The notes under the pieces are model-generated. The model saw only the letters and a list, made by a program, of their open reading frames with translations. It was not told the origin of the DNA and ran no database searches. A stretch of 64,000 bases of DNA from Mortierella sp. BCC40632 (taxonomy: Eukaryota; Mortierellomycota; Mortierellomycetes; Mortierellales; Mortierellaceae): the NCBI GenBank assembly GCA_011634665.1, contig WAEK01000005.1, positions 612,001 through 676,000 of the forward strand, given 5' to 3'. This document shows positions 13,682-26,500 of the stretch, piece by piece. Position 1 is the first letter of the stretch. The number at the start of each line of letters is the position of its first letter. The position numbers and the translations under genes are program-made.

Positions 13682-16600
13682 ACTAGACCTAGCACCATGT
13701 ACTTATTTATAGAGAATTGGTGTGAAGCCTTGAAGGATCAAATACACCTTTGCCAATCTTTTCAATCATTTAAAATTAAGAGGTAGCCACGATTTGTGGG
13801 CGGATCCGCGGATTCACAGTGGATAAGCCTGGTCCCATGCCTCCAATATGGCCCAGATATTCTTGGAGAAAGACTTGAGAAAGCACTCCGCTGCTTTCCA
13901 ACACCAGATGGTGCCAAGAATACCAAAAAGAACTCGGCGCTCCCTCCTGCAATGAGGCTTGCAGAGGATGGAGAGCCGACACTAACGGCAGAGAACACTT
14001 GAGACACTTCACTTCATTGATATATATATTATTTATATATATAAATGAGGTTCCCAGTCGCAATTACCTCTTGCTCGCATTATCCATTTGGGGCCAGGAC
14101 CATATATGTGTAACCTTCTTTACTCGAAAATCCAGAAAAAATACCCGCTAAATAAATTCAGCTCTCCACACTACAGAGTACTACATCTTCGATGGGAGAG
14201 ACAGGAAAACAACTAAAGAAAACTAAGGGAGGAAATAACGAGGGTGGGAGCTATATGGTCCTGGCCCCTCGGATAATAGGCTAAAGTCTTCATGATATTC
14301 GACTTTGCTAGCCATTAAACTCGAGAGGTGTTCCTAATCGCATTCATAATAACAGGTGCCACCATCTCTGTTGGGGTTTCCCATCGCATCCACAGCGCTA
14401 CCTCAACTATTAAATTCTGGATAATGGGGACCACGCCATCTGCATCCAAACCTACCCTAATGGGAACAGTCTATCCTCCACCACTCTCAAGTGAATTTGG
14501 TCAGGCTAACTTTCGAACAGAAGGGAGGATGGTAAATCGTACCTTGAAGAGAAAAGGGTACGATTTGGACAGCAAATGAGGTCAAGACCACAAAAAAAAA
14601 AAAAAGCCTGGTATGTGTGATACTTGGCTGTAATATAGTAACTTGGACTTGGATTGTACTCTTTCCATCATGAATCTTTGTCCAGTCATGCCAAGGCGTA
14701 TATGAGAAAAGGGCAAGGATTGGAGGTCACAAAGGCTAAGCGTATGCGAGATTATAGGCGTGAACACCCAGGGGCTTTAGAAAGAAAGTCTTTGAAAACC
14801 TTAGGACAAGTCTCGAGTAGGCAAAGAATTTCACTGAGGAAGCCTTTAAGAGAAGGAAGCAGAGGCAATCAAGGATACAAGGATATAATAATGGAGAACC
14901 CTTGTAGCTGAGGTTGTTACCAGTAGCGATGGCCAAAGAGGTGATGATTGCGGCCTTACCCAGGATCAGGACTTCAATGACTCTTAAGATTCAAGGGCTT
15001 GCACTGCAGCTCTCCGTCAAATCCTTCGCCCCGATATCATCGAGCTCCAAGACGACAAACATTTATTGAAGCTGCTCGAGCAGTATCAAAGAGCTATCAG
15101 CGTAGGGAGGCCGTGTACATGATATGACCATAAACCATCACCATGAAAGAAAGCTCATGAGGTAGTAGCCTTCTATCTTTTCTCTATCAGATTGCGAGCG
15201 GAGAGTTGTATGGAGGTGCTCCTGGACGATTTGATATCCGAGTGGTCTTACCAAAAGGATTCCAGCACAGACACCAATCCGTACAACCTAACTTGCAGGT
15301 GTCCCTTTTGCCGCTGTGTCTACAGAGTATGATTGAGTCAAAGAGCAGAATGGGTGACACCTCGAACCTTCTCACGGATTCCCACAAAATGGATAGACTC
15401 GTATTTCTCGCATTAGGTCCGAGAAAGTAGTCGAACGAGACACTCTACCATCGATGACCATATCCATGAGTTTGCTGCTCATGTCGAGAACATCTAGCGG
15501 GACCCTACATACGACAATCTCCTCAGCTGCCCCCTGCGTATCAATTAGCGATCTCATCTCGCACCCTAGAGAGGAAGGCACAGTCAATGAGAGGAAGGCT
15601 GAAGAATCGGAAAGTTAGGGGCCTCTGCGAAGAATTGGGGCATTGGTCGAAGAAGAGACTAGATATGAGTAGACTGAGCTAAGCAGATCTTCTGTAAACC
15701 CAAAGAGATAAAATCTAGTGTCAGCTATAGGCACCATGAGACAGACTCACTAAAGGAACAAGAGACAGAGCCATTGGCAACTATGAATGACTGGGATATT
15801 GAGTCTGTCGAGTTGGATGACTGGGACCTTGAGAATGAAGTAGAAGGAGAAGACAAAGGCACCAAGGAGCCCTCAAGAGCTGACCTGCGATTGCTCCAGA
15901 CCGTACTTCGAGTTCTACTTGATTCTCTATACCTGACAGCACGAGAAGCGCGAGAATTTACCTGGCAATATATGAGATCCAGTGCATTTGTTGGCGACAA
16001 ATTTACTTGAAGTGTTGATGGCAATCGGCCCTGTGGGAATAAAACGACGCCTGAGTCTAAACAACAAGGTTGTGTTCAAACGCCTGGTGGCCAATTTCGG
16101 CATCAGTGATTTGGCTGTGTACGATGGCAAGGGGAGGGCGATGTAAGTTTGATGCTGTGGTCAATCGTCTACCCGTTGTGCATTTTGAGCACTTGATTTA
16201 CCTTTAGTGTGAAGGTGGCGAGAAGAGGAACAGATAAGATAGTTGCTTGACTGGACAAGAAATCGCCAAGTCTAACGTGTTCAACTCGAGCTGTACAATC
16301 ATTGCACGATGCAGCACCAGATCAATCTTTTTTAGCATACAAACCGAGACTTTGTGTGCAAGCAAGAAAAAAAGAGTCGGCCAATGTTTTGGTAGGCGCA
16401 TGTTTATCTGCGATTGATTTAATCCAAAGAAGGCAGCGAGAACCCAGAGGTGCAACAAAAAAAAAATAAATAAAATAAAAGGTCGAGTGAGGTTGGATAA
16501 TATCAGATGTGGTAGACATACCTCATGTGGTTATCGCCCTCACTTGATTCTTAAGAGCACGAAGTTTATCAGACGAAAGCAAAATAGATCGCATGTTGTA

Positions 16601-16830
16601 TCTTGGGTCTAAGCTAATGTATCTGAGGGCGGCTACACTGAGCGAAGTAGTCGTGCTTCTGGGGGGGGGGGATGTACCCATCCCTCGATATGATAAAGCA
16701 CACGGCGAACATCTCCTCTATTCGCTCCGGATCTCTCAATACGGCGACAATTAAAGGAAGGTAGACCGTAAATATTGTTACTGAATTCTTGACCACTCTG
16801 CACGAGGTTATCTCGTCCATAGAGATGTCA
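13682..16830. other. Gene-poor decayed region between TRAP1 and helicase remnant
   Basis: No intact gene recognised. There are short open stretches on both strands, such as 13796-14002 and 14328-14579. Another, 15774-16010 (+), encodes an acidic fragment (DWDIESVELDDWDLENEVEGE). None is family-identifiable. At 14019-14042 there is an AT-only near-palindrome (TATATATA-TTATTTA-TATATATA) that could form a hairpin. The basic stretch near 14690-14760 (KAKRMRDYRREHPGALERK) resembles the basic N-terminal leader often seen in fungal Helitron proteins, but the match is weak. Probably old transposon debris continuous with the helicase remnant to the right. Confidence 0.4.
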
Positions 16831-17300
16831 TCCATATATTGATTTTACATCTCTCTGAAAAGTTGGAGAGAATCTTGATTGACGCGGAAAAGGCACTTGG
16901 GATATTTGGCGAGGCTCGTGTGGGGGACATGAGATCAGGTACACAGAAAGAAGTGTTGATTGAGAGTGTATGTGTTGGAGAGGATTTGACAGAGAAGGTC
17001 CAAAGGTGCTTTTGTAGCCTTTGCATCTACAAGTCACTCTTAATTGACGAGCCATACTGCCGTATTGGCATAAAGTCTATCGTATCTGGGATTGCTGCTG
17101 GAAAGTTTGCAAGAAGGGTTGTCTTCATCCCCAGAATCCCTCACTGTAAAGGAAGGTGACACTTTTATCAAGTTCTCTCGGTGGCAGCTTCCAATTAAGC
17201 CTGCCTTCGCCATGGCGATCAGCAAGGCACAGGGCCAAAATAGGTTTGTAACTTTATGTAGCCTTCTCCCGCTGTATGGTTCCAAACACCTCCACATCCT
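16831..17300 (+). pseudogene. Helitron/PIF1-type helicase C-terminal remnant
   Basis: Two reading frames carry pieces of the C-terminal part of a PIF1-like helicase as found in Helitrons. Frame one, around 17100-17150, reads GKFARRVVFIPRIP, the stretch that precedes the last helicase motif. After a frame change the sequence continues at about 17150-17230 with FSRWQLPIKPAFAMAISKAQGQ, equivalent to the family motif QFPxRxAFAMTINKxQGQT. Then comes a drifted LPLYGSKHLHILIENG in place of the usual GQLYVALSRV. Stops, the frameshift and the loss of upstream Walker motifs show it is dead. No Helitron termini (5' TC, 3' hairpin-CTRR) were located. A frameshifted cellular PIF1 copy is a less likely alternative. 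Confidence 0.6.
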
Positions 17301-17659
17301 AATAGAGAATGGAACGATAGGAGAATATCCTTTTTTTTTTTTTTTAATAAAAAAAAAATCAATGTGGATGCATTTTTCTTCCCTGATTTACTTAAAAAAA
17401 AAAAAAAGACTATCCTGAGCCCATGAGGCCTCAGAAAACGCAAGCTGGGCTCACTCGGATCCCGTGGTACACAGTCACGGGCATAATGCTAGTCAAACAA
17501 CTCTATTAAAGCAAATACATTTTTTGTGCATGTCCCATGATTCGACAAGTGTATAAAGTGGGCCGTGGGAGCCTGAGGGAGCCATGCACTCTTTGCACAA
17601 TAAATGAATATCGAGACAAAAACGACCCTGCCACTTTTTTTTCTCTTCTTTTTCTTTTC

Positions 17660-17699
<40 letters not shown>
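17301..17699. other. MTR4 3' flank, homopolymer-rich
   Basis: No gene. Contains T/A runs at 17330-17360 and 17394-17406 and a pyrimidine block ending in T28 at 17674-17701. On the MTR4 sense strand that run is a poly(A) stretch starting immediately after the stop codon. Confidence 0.5.
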
Positions 17700-17704
<5 letters not shown>

Positions 17705-20365
17705 GATACAAAGAGTTGGCAAAGATAATGTCGCGCTTGATGCAGACAATACCCGCCGCAAATTTGTTCTCCAACTCGGTGTTTCCAATGCTCTTGGACG
17801 CAGACGACATTTGCTTCAACAGCTCTTCCAGGCGTCGGAAAGCACGGATAAGTGATCCTTCAAAGGCGTCTGTCATCTTACAGATTTGTGAAAACTTGGC
17901 GCCCTATAGAGTGCACACAATTATAATATGGAAGATGTAAGGAGAAGGTGGGCGAGACAAGTTAGAAATCTGTTCATCAGGTAATAAAAAAAAAAAAAAA
18001 AATCACAGGGTATCAAGGTTCAACTTACACTCGCCCAGGCAAAGACGACATCCATTAGCTCCGATCGGAACTTTTGAACATATTCCTCCTCATCCAAGTT
18101 CAGCTTGCATTCGATCGAGACCTTGGCAATCCGACGAGCACTCTCCTGCATCAGTCTCAATGGTCCAGCCAACTCCTCTCTCAACGTCGACACCTTTTCT
18201 GACTTTTCGTCAAACACAAAACAGCTCAACAAGGCCACAGTCTGCTCCACAGTTAGGTCATTGAATGCACCATTAAAGATAAGCTCAGTCAACAACAATT
18301 CGTCTCCAGATGTGATTTCACATGCAACACGTCCCTTCATCTCGATCACATCTGTTTCGGAAGTGTATCCAAGTCGGCGCAACACACGCTTGCGGCACTT
18401 GAGCTCATCCAGTTGGGAGATCGTGTTAGCTTCAACAAGCTGCTTCTTGATCGACTTGATCTGGTTCATCAACTGTACCTTCTCCAGATACTTTCCATAA
18501 CGCTCCCGGAGTTCCTCTGGCGTCGCCGTCTGAACCAACTCATGTCCCTTCATTGCCTGTTCAAGTACTTCGATCTTGCGAATCACCTTCTTGAATCCTT
18601 CGTCTCGGATATTCATGTTCTCAATAGGATCCAAAAGCGGAATTCCATCGGGAAACCGTTTCTGAAGCTCCTGCAAGCTCTTATAAATCGTATGGCGAGC
18701 ATCGCTCGATCGCAGGTCCTTGAGCAAGAAGATGCGGGGTGTCGCAATCGCCTCCAGGCAAGACAACAGGATAGGCACAACCATCAACTCTCCCTTCTCG
18801 CCTGGTGGACAAGCCTTCACTCCTGGAGCAACACCATCCAAGCCTGGGATAACGACCGTGTTGGGTGCGCAGTACAGGAGAACGTCCACAATATAGGTAG
18901 GCTCCATTGCTCCAGGCTGTTGTCCACGGCCGACATGTGGCATCTTCTTTGTGTATCCAGCGACAATGCCCCATCCAAAGTCCTGATCTTCATAGTTGAC
19001 TTTGACAACTCGACCGGCTTGCATATAAGGCAATGCATGTGTAGGGTGGTTGATAACGGCACGGATATCCTTGCCAAGGTTGCTGAGCTGCTCGCGAATA
19101 TCATGGTAGCTTGCCAAGAGTTCTTCCTGATCGATCTTAGTCGACTGCTTTTGAGATTCCAGCTTGGCGACCTCCTTCTCGAGCTGAGGGATATTGGACT
19201 TGTTCTGGAACTGATAGAAACAGCGCTCCAACATATACTCGGGGCTGATGCCTTCCACACGGGTCAAGTTAAGGATCATGTTGTAAGACAGATGGAAAGC
19301 CGAGTTCAAGGGATCAGTCGTTCCCTTGACCATTCCCTTTGCCACAGCTGGCTCCATCTTGTGATCCAACATCATGATAACGATACCACGGTCATCCAAA
19401 CCACGACGACCTGCACGTCCTGACATCTGAATGTATTCACCTCCAGAAACCCAACGAAGCTCCTTGCCGTCCCATTTGCGCACGCTCGTGAAAACAACAG
19501 TCTTGGCAGGCATGTTCAATCCGATCGAGAATGTTTCTGTTGCAAAGAGTACCTTTAGCAATCCCTCCTGGAAAAGAATCTCAATGACTTCTTTCAAAAT
19601 AGGCAAGAGACCTGCGTGATGGATACCGATGCCTCGACGCAACAATGGGAGAATATGCTCGATCTGAGGCAAGGTTCGATCATCTTCTGAAAGGGAGCTG
19701 ATGGCGTTTGTGAAGACTTGGTTGACCATCTCGCTCTCCTTGTCGTCGTTGAAATCCAGTTTGGACATTTGCATCGCCAATGCCTCACACTCTCGCTTGC
19801 TGAAACTGAAAACAATGACGGGGTGATAATTTTTGATCAAAATCATTTTGATAATCTTGTAAATGTCAGAAGGTCCGCCTAAAGACATTCAATAGAAAGA
19901 AAGAAAGAAGAAGAAAACTGAGTTTGCCGATCAGATGTAATAGGCGATGCTAACCAAACAAGTGATCCGTAAAAAAATCAGAATGAATGAATGCTTACTA
20001 GTGCCACCCTTCTTGCCAACCTTCTTGGCGTCCTTCTTTCCTCCACGACCCTTAGCATCATCGGCCTGGGGTCCCTGAGCCTCGGTGAGGGCTCCAAGGG
20101 CCTTTTGGAAATTGTCCTCTCTGAACTGTCCCTTTTCATCGACGACAAGATGGATTCCTTCGCCTCCCTGAGGGAAGAGATAGTGCTGCAAAGGTGTTGG
20201 TCGGAAGTCAGTGTAGACAACGTGACAGGGCTGCTCTTTGTTCTTGCAAATCCATTCTGCAAATTCCATGGCGTTCGGGATAGTGGCGGACAAGAAAACG
20301 TAGTGACATTTTGGTGGCAGCAGAATAATAGTCTCTTCCCAGACCACACCACGTTCTATTTACAG

Positions 20366-20401
<36 letters not shown>

Positions 20402-21524
20402 AAAAAAAAGAAAAGAGAAATTGATGGTAAACATTGGGGTGAGAAAGAGGGGGACAAATTATCCAAAGCTGGAGACCTCAGTGATGTATACGATTCATAA
20501 GAAAGGAATAGTGAGAAATTGATAGAACACTTACCAGCATCACGCATGTAGTGAATTTCGTCAAAAATAACCCAGGCAACTTCACGCATCACCTCCGAGC
20601 CACGGTACAACATAGATCTCAAAATTTCCGTTGTCATGACAAGACAGGACGCGCTTGGGTTGATCGATACATCTCCTGTCATGAGACCGACGTCACCAAA
20701 CTCCTCGAGCAGTTCTCGGTACTTTTGATTACTCAACGCCTTGATAGGACTCGTATAAATGACTCGCTGCTTGCCCCTCAACGCAGTCGCAATGGCAAAC
20801 TCGGCAACAACGGTTTTACCTGCTGAAGTATGGGCAGAAACCAATACAGACTCTCCACGTTCGATTGAATATGTTGAAAGTTTCTGGAAAGGATCGAGTG
20901 TGAACGGGTATGCCCGTACGGGTGGGTTCTCGGGAACGTGCTGTGAGATTGGAATATATGGGTAGTTGGGTGGGAGGGCTACTTGATGACGGACCTATCC
21001 CCAAAGAAAAAGAAAACAGATACAAGAAGCATTGACACTGGAATGAGTACTCTTGTCCATGATCTGTAAAATCCACGAGTCATTCAGTTGAACCTCAGGC
21101 ATCATGCAGGGTTTATAATCCTCTTTACCTGATGACTCAGGACAACATTGGCTCCTTCCGCAGAAGGCAACAATCCTGCTGCCGAGGCCACTTCACGCTC
21201 CAGATCCTGTTCGAAACTATCAGCAACAGTGGGCACAATGGCTGGTGCAGGCTTTCTCTTGGCCTTTTTCTTGGAAGGAACGTTCTTTTCCTCCATGTCT
21301 GTGTCGGCAAGAGCAGTCTCCATCTCCTGATCAGCATCCTCTTTGGTCAAGGCTTTTTCAGCCGACGAATGCTCTGGAAGGTCATTGTGATCATTCTCCT
21401 GGTCCTCGGCCCCGGTAAGCAGTTTCCGTTTAGAAGGGCGAAGTGCTCCCGAAGTCTGATATGCCGAAAAGTCCTCGGCATTGGACTCGTCAAAAATATC
21501 GAAAGCGTCTTCTCCTGAGAACAT
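17700..21524 (-). CDS. MTR4: MTR4/DOB1 exosome-associated Ski2-like RNA helicase
   Basis: 3'-5' DExH RNA helicase that feeds substrates to the nuclear exosome (TRAMP-type complexes; 5.8S rRNA processing). Exons 21129-21524, 20535-20994, 19999-20355, 18029-19878, 17700-17903 sum to 3267 nt, 1088 aa. Visible motifs: Walker A AHTSAGKT (about residue 190), motif II DEIHYM, motif III LSATIPN, motif [12 protein letters not shown] (about 566). The KOW/arch region follows, then a complete DSHCT domain ending [24 protein letters not shown]4 rather than Ski2 is supported by the [22 protein letters not shown] signatures and by the C-terminal spacing. The N-terminal 130 residues are acidic with a KKKAKRK putative nuclear localisation signal. 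A Lys/Gly-rich linker ([13 protein letters not shown]) sits between the RecA domains. Intron 2 carries A34 on the plus strand (T34 in sense) just before its acceptor. Confidence 0.96.
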
Positions 21525-22502
21525 TGTGGTATCCTATTCTTTGGACTCGTAGATATTTATGGCTGCCTCGATGACAGTGATGTTGGTCCTGGATTGGATG
21601 CTGAATCGAGATTCCGACTACTACTCTGTGATCCCACGGCCGAAAGAAGATGCAGGGGTGCACAATGAAGCAACAAAGTCTAATGAACCACAGCACAAAA
21701 AAAAAAAAAAAAAAAAAAAGAAAAAAGTGTTTATCAGAAAAGAAAGCACAGTCATGCCGTCAGTCACGTGGTACCGATCCGATCCATATGGATCACCTCC
21801 GGTACCCCTAGCCACCTCGACTTCTATGCCAAACGTACATATAATTGATTCCCCACAGGATGGTCACTCACACAAAGACTGAGCACTACTTCTTTTCCAT
21901 GTACTGTTTGCTAGGAGATGCTTGATATTTGTCACTGCTTGATAACCGTCGCACCAGATACTCCCTTCTTCACCTAATCGCTTGGTCACGCTCTCGACGG
22001 GAGCGGGGTATTGGGTTGTCAACATACTCTAGCTCCATCATAAATCACCTCTTGGAAGTCTACGAACAAGGAAGGGGCGAGTATCGTGCTAACGCATCTC
22101 TTTCCTTCTCCTTCTATTACTCTTTCGGTTCCTCTTTCTCCTTCACTCTCTCTTTCCCTTTCTCTTCACTCTTAGTGTAGTAAGTCATTTCAACTAAAAG
22201 TCAGACCTTGCGGCAGTGCACCCCAGCAAAAACTCCTGGCAGGGGCGGATACTGGGACCAAAAGTCTAACGGTGGTGAGTGGTGCTGTGTCGAAATGGAT
22301 TTAGGACGAGCACAGGACTATGGTTAGGCCACGCGCTACTAGGTTTCCTTGGAAGGCCCTTCACAGACCGGGCGGGTGCTTGTCCTGTGTGGGCTGTGCA
22401 CAGGCTCCGAGGAGCACGGTGGGAAGGGATGGTAAACGATCGGAGAGATGGAGAGCCGCCGAGCAAGAGAGGAGCGGCGTGTAGAGTTTAGGGAGAGAGA
22501 GA

Positions 22503-22539
<37 letters not shown>

Positions 22540-23544
22540 TGAGTGAGAGTGAGAGTGAGAGAGGGAAAGAGAGTGAGAGTGAGAGAGGGAAAGAGAGTGA
22601 GAGGAAAGTGGGAACAGATAACAGACTGGACTGACCTGGTCGGTCTTAACCTGGCTGGTGGCGTGGCTAGAGTCCCGCTGGGGAAGTGGTGACTATTCCC
22701 GTAATGCTGTGCGATACAAGACTTGGACCTGCTGGTCGTCGTCCTGTTTGTCGGACCAGTGTTCCCCTCGCCCCGTCTCTGTGCTCTTTTTTGTCTTCGC
22801 CTTGCTGCAAAACGCGCACCTTTTTTTTTTTTTTTTTTTCGACACTGCCCCGCACTCTCCTGCACCACATTCGCCTTTTTTTTATTACTTTTGGGTTTTG
22901 GGTTGGTCCTTCACTTTTGCCACCCTTTTCTCTCTCTCTCTCTCTCTTTCTCTCTCTTTTTCTCTCTCCTCTCTTTCCTCCACATTCGTGCATCCTCGCA
23001 TCCATCCCTGCATCCTCGCATCTTTTCATCCGTTCATCCGTTCATCCGTTCATCCGTCCCTCCTGGATCCTTTTTATTCATTCATTCACTTACACACACC
23101 CACACACCCACACAGCTCACCAACTCTTCCACCTGCCCGTTCCCAATTTCACGTCGTTCACCACATCCAGGTAAACAGGAACCCTGTTTCCCGGATCCAT
23201 TATCCCCCGTCTGCTCAGGACCCAGCGCGACATTCATTCGACAATGACTTCGCCTCCCGCTCCCTCCACCCCTGCTCTCCCCCGCGCGGGACAGAGTCGG
23301 TAGTGGTAACACGAGCACGGCCGATAGTGCTCCTTTCCATCGGCCGCTCTGCCGCAGGCTGGGCCTTCTTGAATATGCCTCCTCTTCCTCTCACTCACCA
23401 CTGACCTCTCTTTCTTGCACACACACACACACACACACAAACTTTTCTCTCTCTCCTTCTCTTTTCTTTTGCCCACACCCTCACCCTCGCTTTGTAAACC
23501 AGCACACTTTCAAACCTCCCATGCAATAGATTCTTGTACCTTTG
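21525..23544. promoter_or_regulatory. MTR4 / RhoGEF divergent intergenic region
   Basis: 2.0 kb with no gene I can support. Near MTR4 it has an A21 run (about 21697-21719, T in MTR4 sense). The right half is the likely 5' leader of the RhoGEF gene: a purine microsatellite (22491-22603), a T18 run (22821-22838) and CT blocks (22928-22970). It also has CATC-rich repeats near 22990-23060 (CATCCGTT units) and a CA run (23418-23439). Many long pyrimidine frames are compositional artefacts. Confidence 0.5.
22491..22603. repeat. GA/GT microsatellite block
   Basis: Nearly pure GA dinucleotides interrupted by a GT run, then alternating GAGAGT/GAGGGAAA units. Upstream of the RhoGEF start. Confidence 0.9.
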
Positions 23545-26500
23545 ATGGCTTCGTACTATCTTCCTCAGGATTCTCAGCTACCTCTTTCTCAAGCTCCTAG
23601 AGCCAACGGCCTCGACACCAACGCTTCGGCTTACAATAGCAACAGCATCCACAGGACAGACATGCAGGCCCAGAGCTACGCCCACATGCCCGCAGAACAT
23701 GGTCGTCGCGCTACTTGGAGCGGAGAAAATACACCGATCGACCATGGCACTACTCACCTACCACGGCAACCGCTCCCACGCAGCAATACTTCTGGAGCAC
23801 AGTTTGGTGCAACCGCCTCACAACCCGGGATTCCGCGGAGTAGGGGATCGTACAAAGACAGAGCCTCACCCCAGATGCAACAACAGCTAGCCCAACAGCT
23901 CAAGTACCAGAGGACACTCGCCATGATCACCCAAGAGGAAGACTACGAGAACAACTATGAGTGCGAATACAAAGACGACGATGGTGAAGAGAAGGATCTG
24001 GCCACGATGAAACCTCTTCCTGCACTGCCCTCTGTACAAGATACTGCGCCAGACCACGGATCGCCCACGCACAGTCAACAGTGGTCAACACCTGCATCTA
24101 CAACATCGTTAGTGTCTCGTCATGAACATACCCCTGTACATCTTTCTTGTTCCTCTTCTTTTGCACAGCAACACTTTCCACAGCCACATCAATCTGCACC
24201 GCATCCACATCAGCAACAACAGCAACAACAAAAACAACAAAAACAACAACAACAACAACAACAACCTCTTAATGACTTGCGCCTCTCTTCTTTTTCCTCT
24301 TCAACAGAGCACATCACTAGCCCCTACTCTATTCCCTCTTCCCAGCAGACATCGCAAAATACCACTCCTACTTTTCTAACTAAGCGATCATCCACAGGAA
24401 GCTCTAATTTCTCGTCCCAATGGAGTCAGGCATCTACCCCTACCACCCCCACCTTCTCTTACGGTGGGAGTCAACCTGTCCTCCAGGGCCCCCTACAACC
24501 ATCGCAGTTCTCGCAGGATAGGGCTCCATACCTGTCCGAGTCGGCACTGAATCTGATCGACTTTCACCCAGGCATCCTCTCAACAATCGCAGTCGCGTTT
24601 CGGGAAAAAATGCTTCAGAACGAGATAAAGCGGCAAGAGTCCGAGTACTACGGTCTCGAGTTTCCCGTCACGTTTACTGGAAAAGAAGCCGTGGTATGTT
24701 TCTCCTCTGTCATGTATCTGTTGTTGCATGGGTTGGGGTTGGGGTTGGGGTTGGAGTCGGGGTTAGGGTTAGGGTTGGAAAGAATATACCCGGAGAGGAA
24801 AGAGTTCTTACAGCCTTTATGTGTTTTTAAATATATATTGTTCACTCGTTTGCCTTCCTTCCCCCTCCCATTCCCTCCAATTTTTCTAGGATCTCATCAT
24901 TGAACTGGTCAAGCTTGAAGACAGGCGACATGCCCTGTCCATCGCACGCTCACTAGAGAGCCAGCAACTTTTTTTTGGCGGAGGCAACAGCCATCTCTTT
25001 GACTCCAACAACGACCAATACTTTTTCTCGGACGCGACATTAGCATATCTTCCAGGAAAGAGTGACTTTCCTACTGCCCCGAGGGCTGTCTTTCCAAACA
25101 GTGCACCCTGCTACAGCTTCGGTTGTGCCCCAGGCAATTCAAACTGCTACTCGTACTCGTGCCCTAATAAGACGCCCATAGTACGTAGGATGATCATTAC
25201 TTGGCTTTCTGTCTCTCTCTTGTCACTGCTAAAAATGACTTCAAAGGCTCACTGCAACTCTTGTCTTTTCATTTACCTGTCTAATCTTAGGGAAATGCAC
25301 TGGGTCGACAAAACAGCGCAGCTTCTTCAGCAAGTGGCCATGAAAAGGTCTGGGCAAACTCGGTGCACCCAAGTGTATTAGCAAGGGCGACCAAGAGTGA
25401 GCGTAACCGACAAGAGGCCATCTTTGAAGTGATCAACACTGAGCACAACTATGTCCGCGATCTGGAACTTTTGGAAGAGGTAACGCCTGTCAAGACCTGA
25501 TCAAAGTCAGAAGGGAATATCAAGGACTCCTCTCTAAAACACTTTACTCTTTGATCTCTTTTATTATCTTTTTCTTGGTGATATAGATTTTCATCAGTCC
25601 ATTGAGGTCCAAAGATATCATTGAACCGGAAAGACGCGAAGACTTTATTGAAGAAGTGTTCCTCAACTACAAGGAGATCTTGGAACTCAACCGGAAGATG
25701 CTCGAGGCTTTGCGCATTCGTCAGGAGCAACAGCCATTGGTTGAGAACTTTGGAGATATTCTTTTGACACACATTGCTGGATTCGAAAAGGCATACACGC
25801 ATTTCATTCCTCGGATAGTCCTCTCGGAATTAACTAGCAAACGAGAAGAGGCCACCAATCCAAAGTTTCAACGGTTTCTGGAGGAGTGTGTTCGCCATCC
25901 TGAGGCGAGGCGGCTAGGACTCCGACATTTCATTGGCCAACCCTACCAACGAATTCCTCGGTACCCTCTTTTACTGAGAGAAGTTATCAAACGGACAGAC
26001 GAAAGTGTGCCGGATCGCACTGTCGTCGAGGAGGTCATTCGAGTATGCACGGAACTAGGAAAATTGATTGACTCGTGTATGCCAGAAGGACACCGACGAG
26101 TGCGACTATTGTCACTCCAGGATAAAATCTCTTGGAAGTCGGGCACACCTCGCCAGGACCTCAGGTTGACAGAGAAATCTAGGAAACTTCATTTCGAATG
26201 CACAGCGAAACGTCGAGTCAATGTAGAAGTGCAGACAATGGATGTTCGACTCTTTTTGTTTGACCACATGCTCCTGGTGACTCGAGAGAAACGAGATAGA
26301 AATGGAGACAAGGAGTCAATGATTTACAGAGTCTCGAGACATGTAAGTCCTCTTTTCTTCAACTTTTTTTTTATGTCTCTCTGAGTTTGCTTAGGATGAT
26401 TTGTCACTATCATTACTAATTTTCCGTTTGCCTTTCTATCCTATATCTCAATGCAGCCAATCCCTTTAGAGTTGGTCAACATTGTGTCGGATGAAAATAT

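Noticed and set aside
18413..19423. 336-codon plus-strand frame opposite MTR4
   Set aside because: Antisense shadow of the long conserved MTR4 exon.
22658..23404. Long plus-strand Ser/Phe/His-rich open frames upstream of the RhoGEF gene
   Set aside because: They translate CT, T and CATC repeats, overlap in three frames, and the RhoGEF ATG has an in-frame stop just upstream.
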